The notes beneath the pieces were generated by a model. It was not told where the DNA came from. It did not search any database and was given only the letters and a program-made list of their open reading frames with translations. A program made the position numbers and the translations under genes. Positions 6,379-6,417 of a stretch of 6,417 nt of DNA are shown piece after piece. Source of the DNA: Bacteroidota bacterium. Its GTDB lineage: Bacteria; Bacteroidota; UBA10030; UBA6906. How positions within the stretch are numbered: position 1 is the stretch's first letter; every line of letters begins with the position of its first letter. The stretch covers positions 1-6,417 of the forward strand of contig JAERML010000105.1 in NCBI GenBank assembly GCA_016844425.1, read 5' to 3'.

Positions 6379-6417
6379 GTGTACTCAGCCCTTTACGCAA
6401 AAAGTGGACTAAAGAAA

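Larger units (their letters stand above)
6153..6417. other. AT-rich right end without a supportable gene
   Basis: Base composition shifts to AT-rich here. The only longer frame (TTG at 6081 to 6317, plus, containing 'LLVGAFITYRTILKPSRFPEPW') overlaps the minus-strand candidate, lacks a ribosome binding site and has no recognised domain. Two short perfect inverted repeats occur (6290-6319 and 6361-6378). The last bases (CAAAAAGTGGACTAAAG) do not match an insertion-sequence end that I can name. The region could be a promoter area for leftward transcription or the edge of another element beyond the window. Confidence 0.4.

Noticed and set aside
1..6417. CRISPR array, tRNA, rRNA, integron attC sites, retron or toxin-antitoxin pair
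   Set aside because: I saw no regularly spaced direct repeats, no tRNA- or rRNA-like sequence, no reverse transcriptase or integrase, and no paired small ORFs with known toxin or antitoxin motifs.

Overview
The window suggests a bacterium of the Fibrobacteres-Chlorobi-Bacteroidetes (FCB) supergroup, perhaps an Ignavibacteria-like lineage. The main clue is the 3' end of a large secreted protein at the left edge. It ends in a type IX secretion (T9SS)-type sorting domain with an 'NYPNPFNP' motif and a 'SGVYVYRI...KKMLMLK' tail. A DUF3857/transglutaminase-like lipoprotein fits the same group. This assignment rests on motif recognition alone. Base composition looks moderate in GC, with a visibly AT-richer right end.

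Layout. Positions 1-611 hold the C-terminus of an exported protein whose start lies outside the window. Positions 612-1113 show no convincing gene, only a marginal ORF and one perfect hairpin. Positions 1114-1491 encode a small protein I do not recognise, preceded by a good ribosome binding site. Positions 1598-3034 encode a two-nuclease fusion: a DnaQ-like DEDDh 3'-5' exonuclease joined to a UvrC/Cho-type GIY-YIG nuclease with the four-cysteine UvrC signature. Positions 3078-5021 encode a lipoprotein with DUF3857 and transglutaminase-like domains and an intact Cys-His-Asp triad. Positions 5103-5723 encode a UPF0173/UlaG-like metallo-beta-lactamase-fold hydrolase that stops exactly at its last predicted metal-binding His and lacks the usual C-terminal tail. 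Downstream lies what looks like decayed coding sequence (5724-5960), then a strong hairpin (5970-6001). Facing it on the minus strand is a possible small gene broken by a frameshift (6023-6152). The remainder to 6417 is AT-rich, with short inverted repeats and no gene I can support.

All convincing genes are on the plus strand. The nuclease and the transglutaminase gene are 43 bp apart and could be co-transcribed, but their functions (DNA repair versus envelope) are unrelated. I see no coherent multi-gene defence, biosynthetic or mobile system. The most interesting points are the exonuclease-UvrC-like fusion with its apparent Fe-S cysteines, the abrupt end of the metallohydrolase with family-like residues continuing past the stop, the unrecognised 125-residue protein, and the apparent minus-strand frameshifted mini-gene next to a possible bidirectional terminator.
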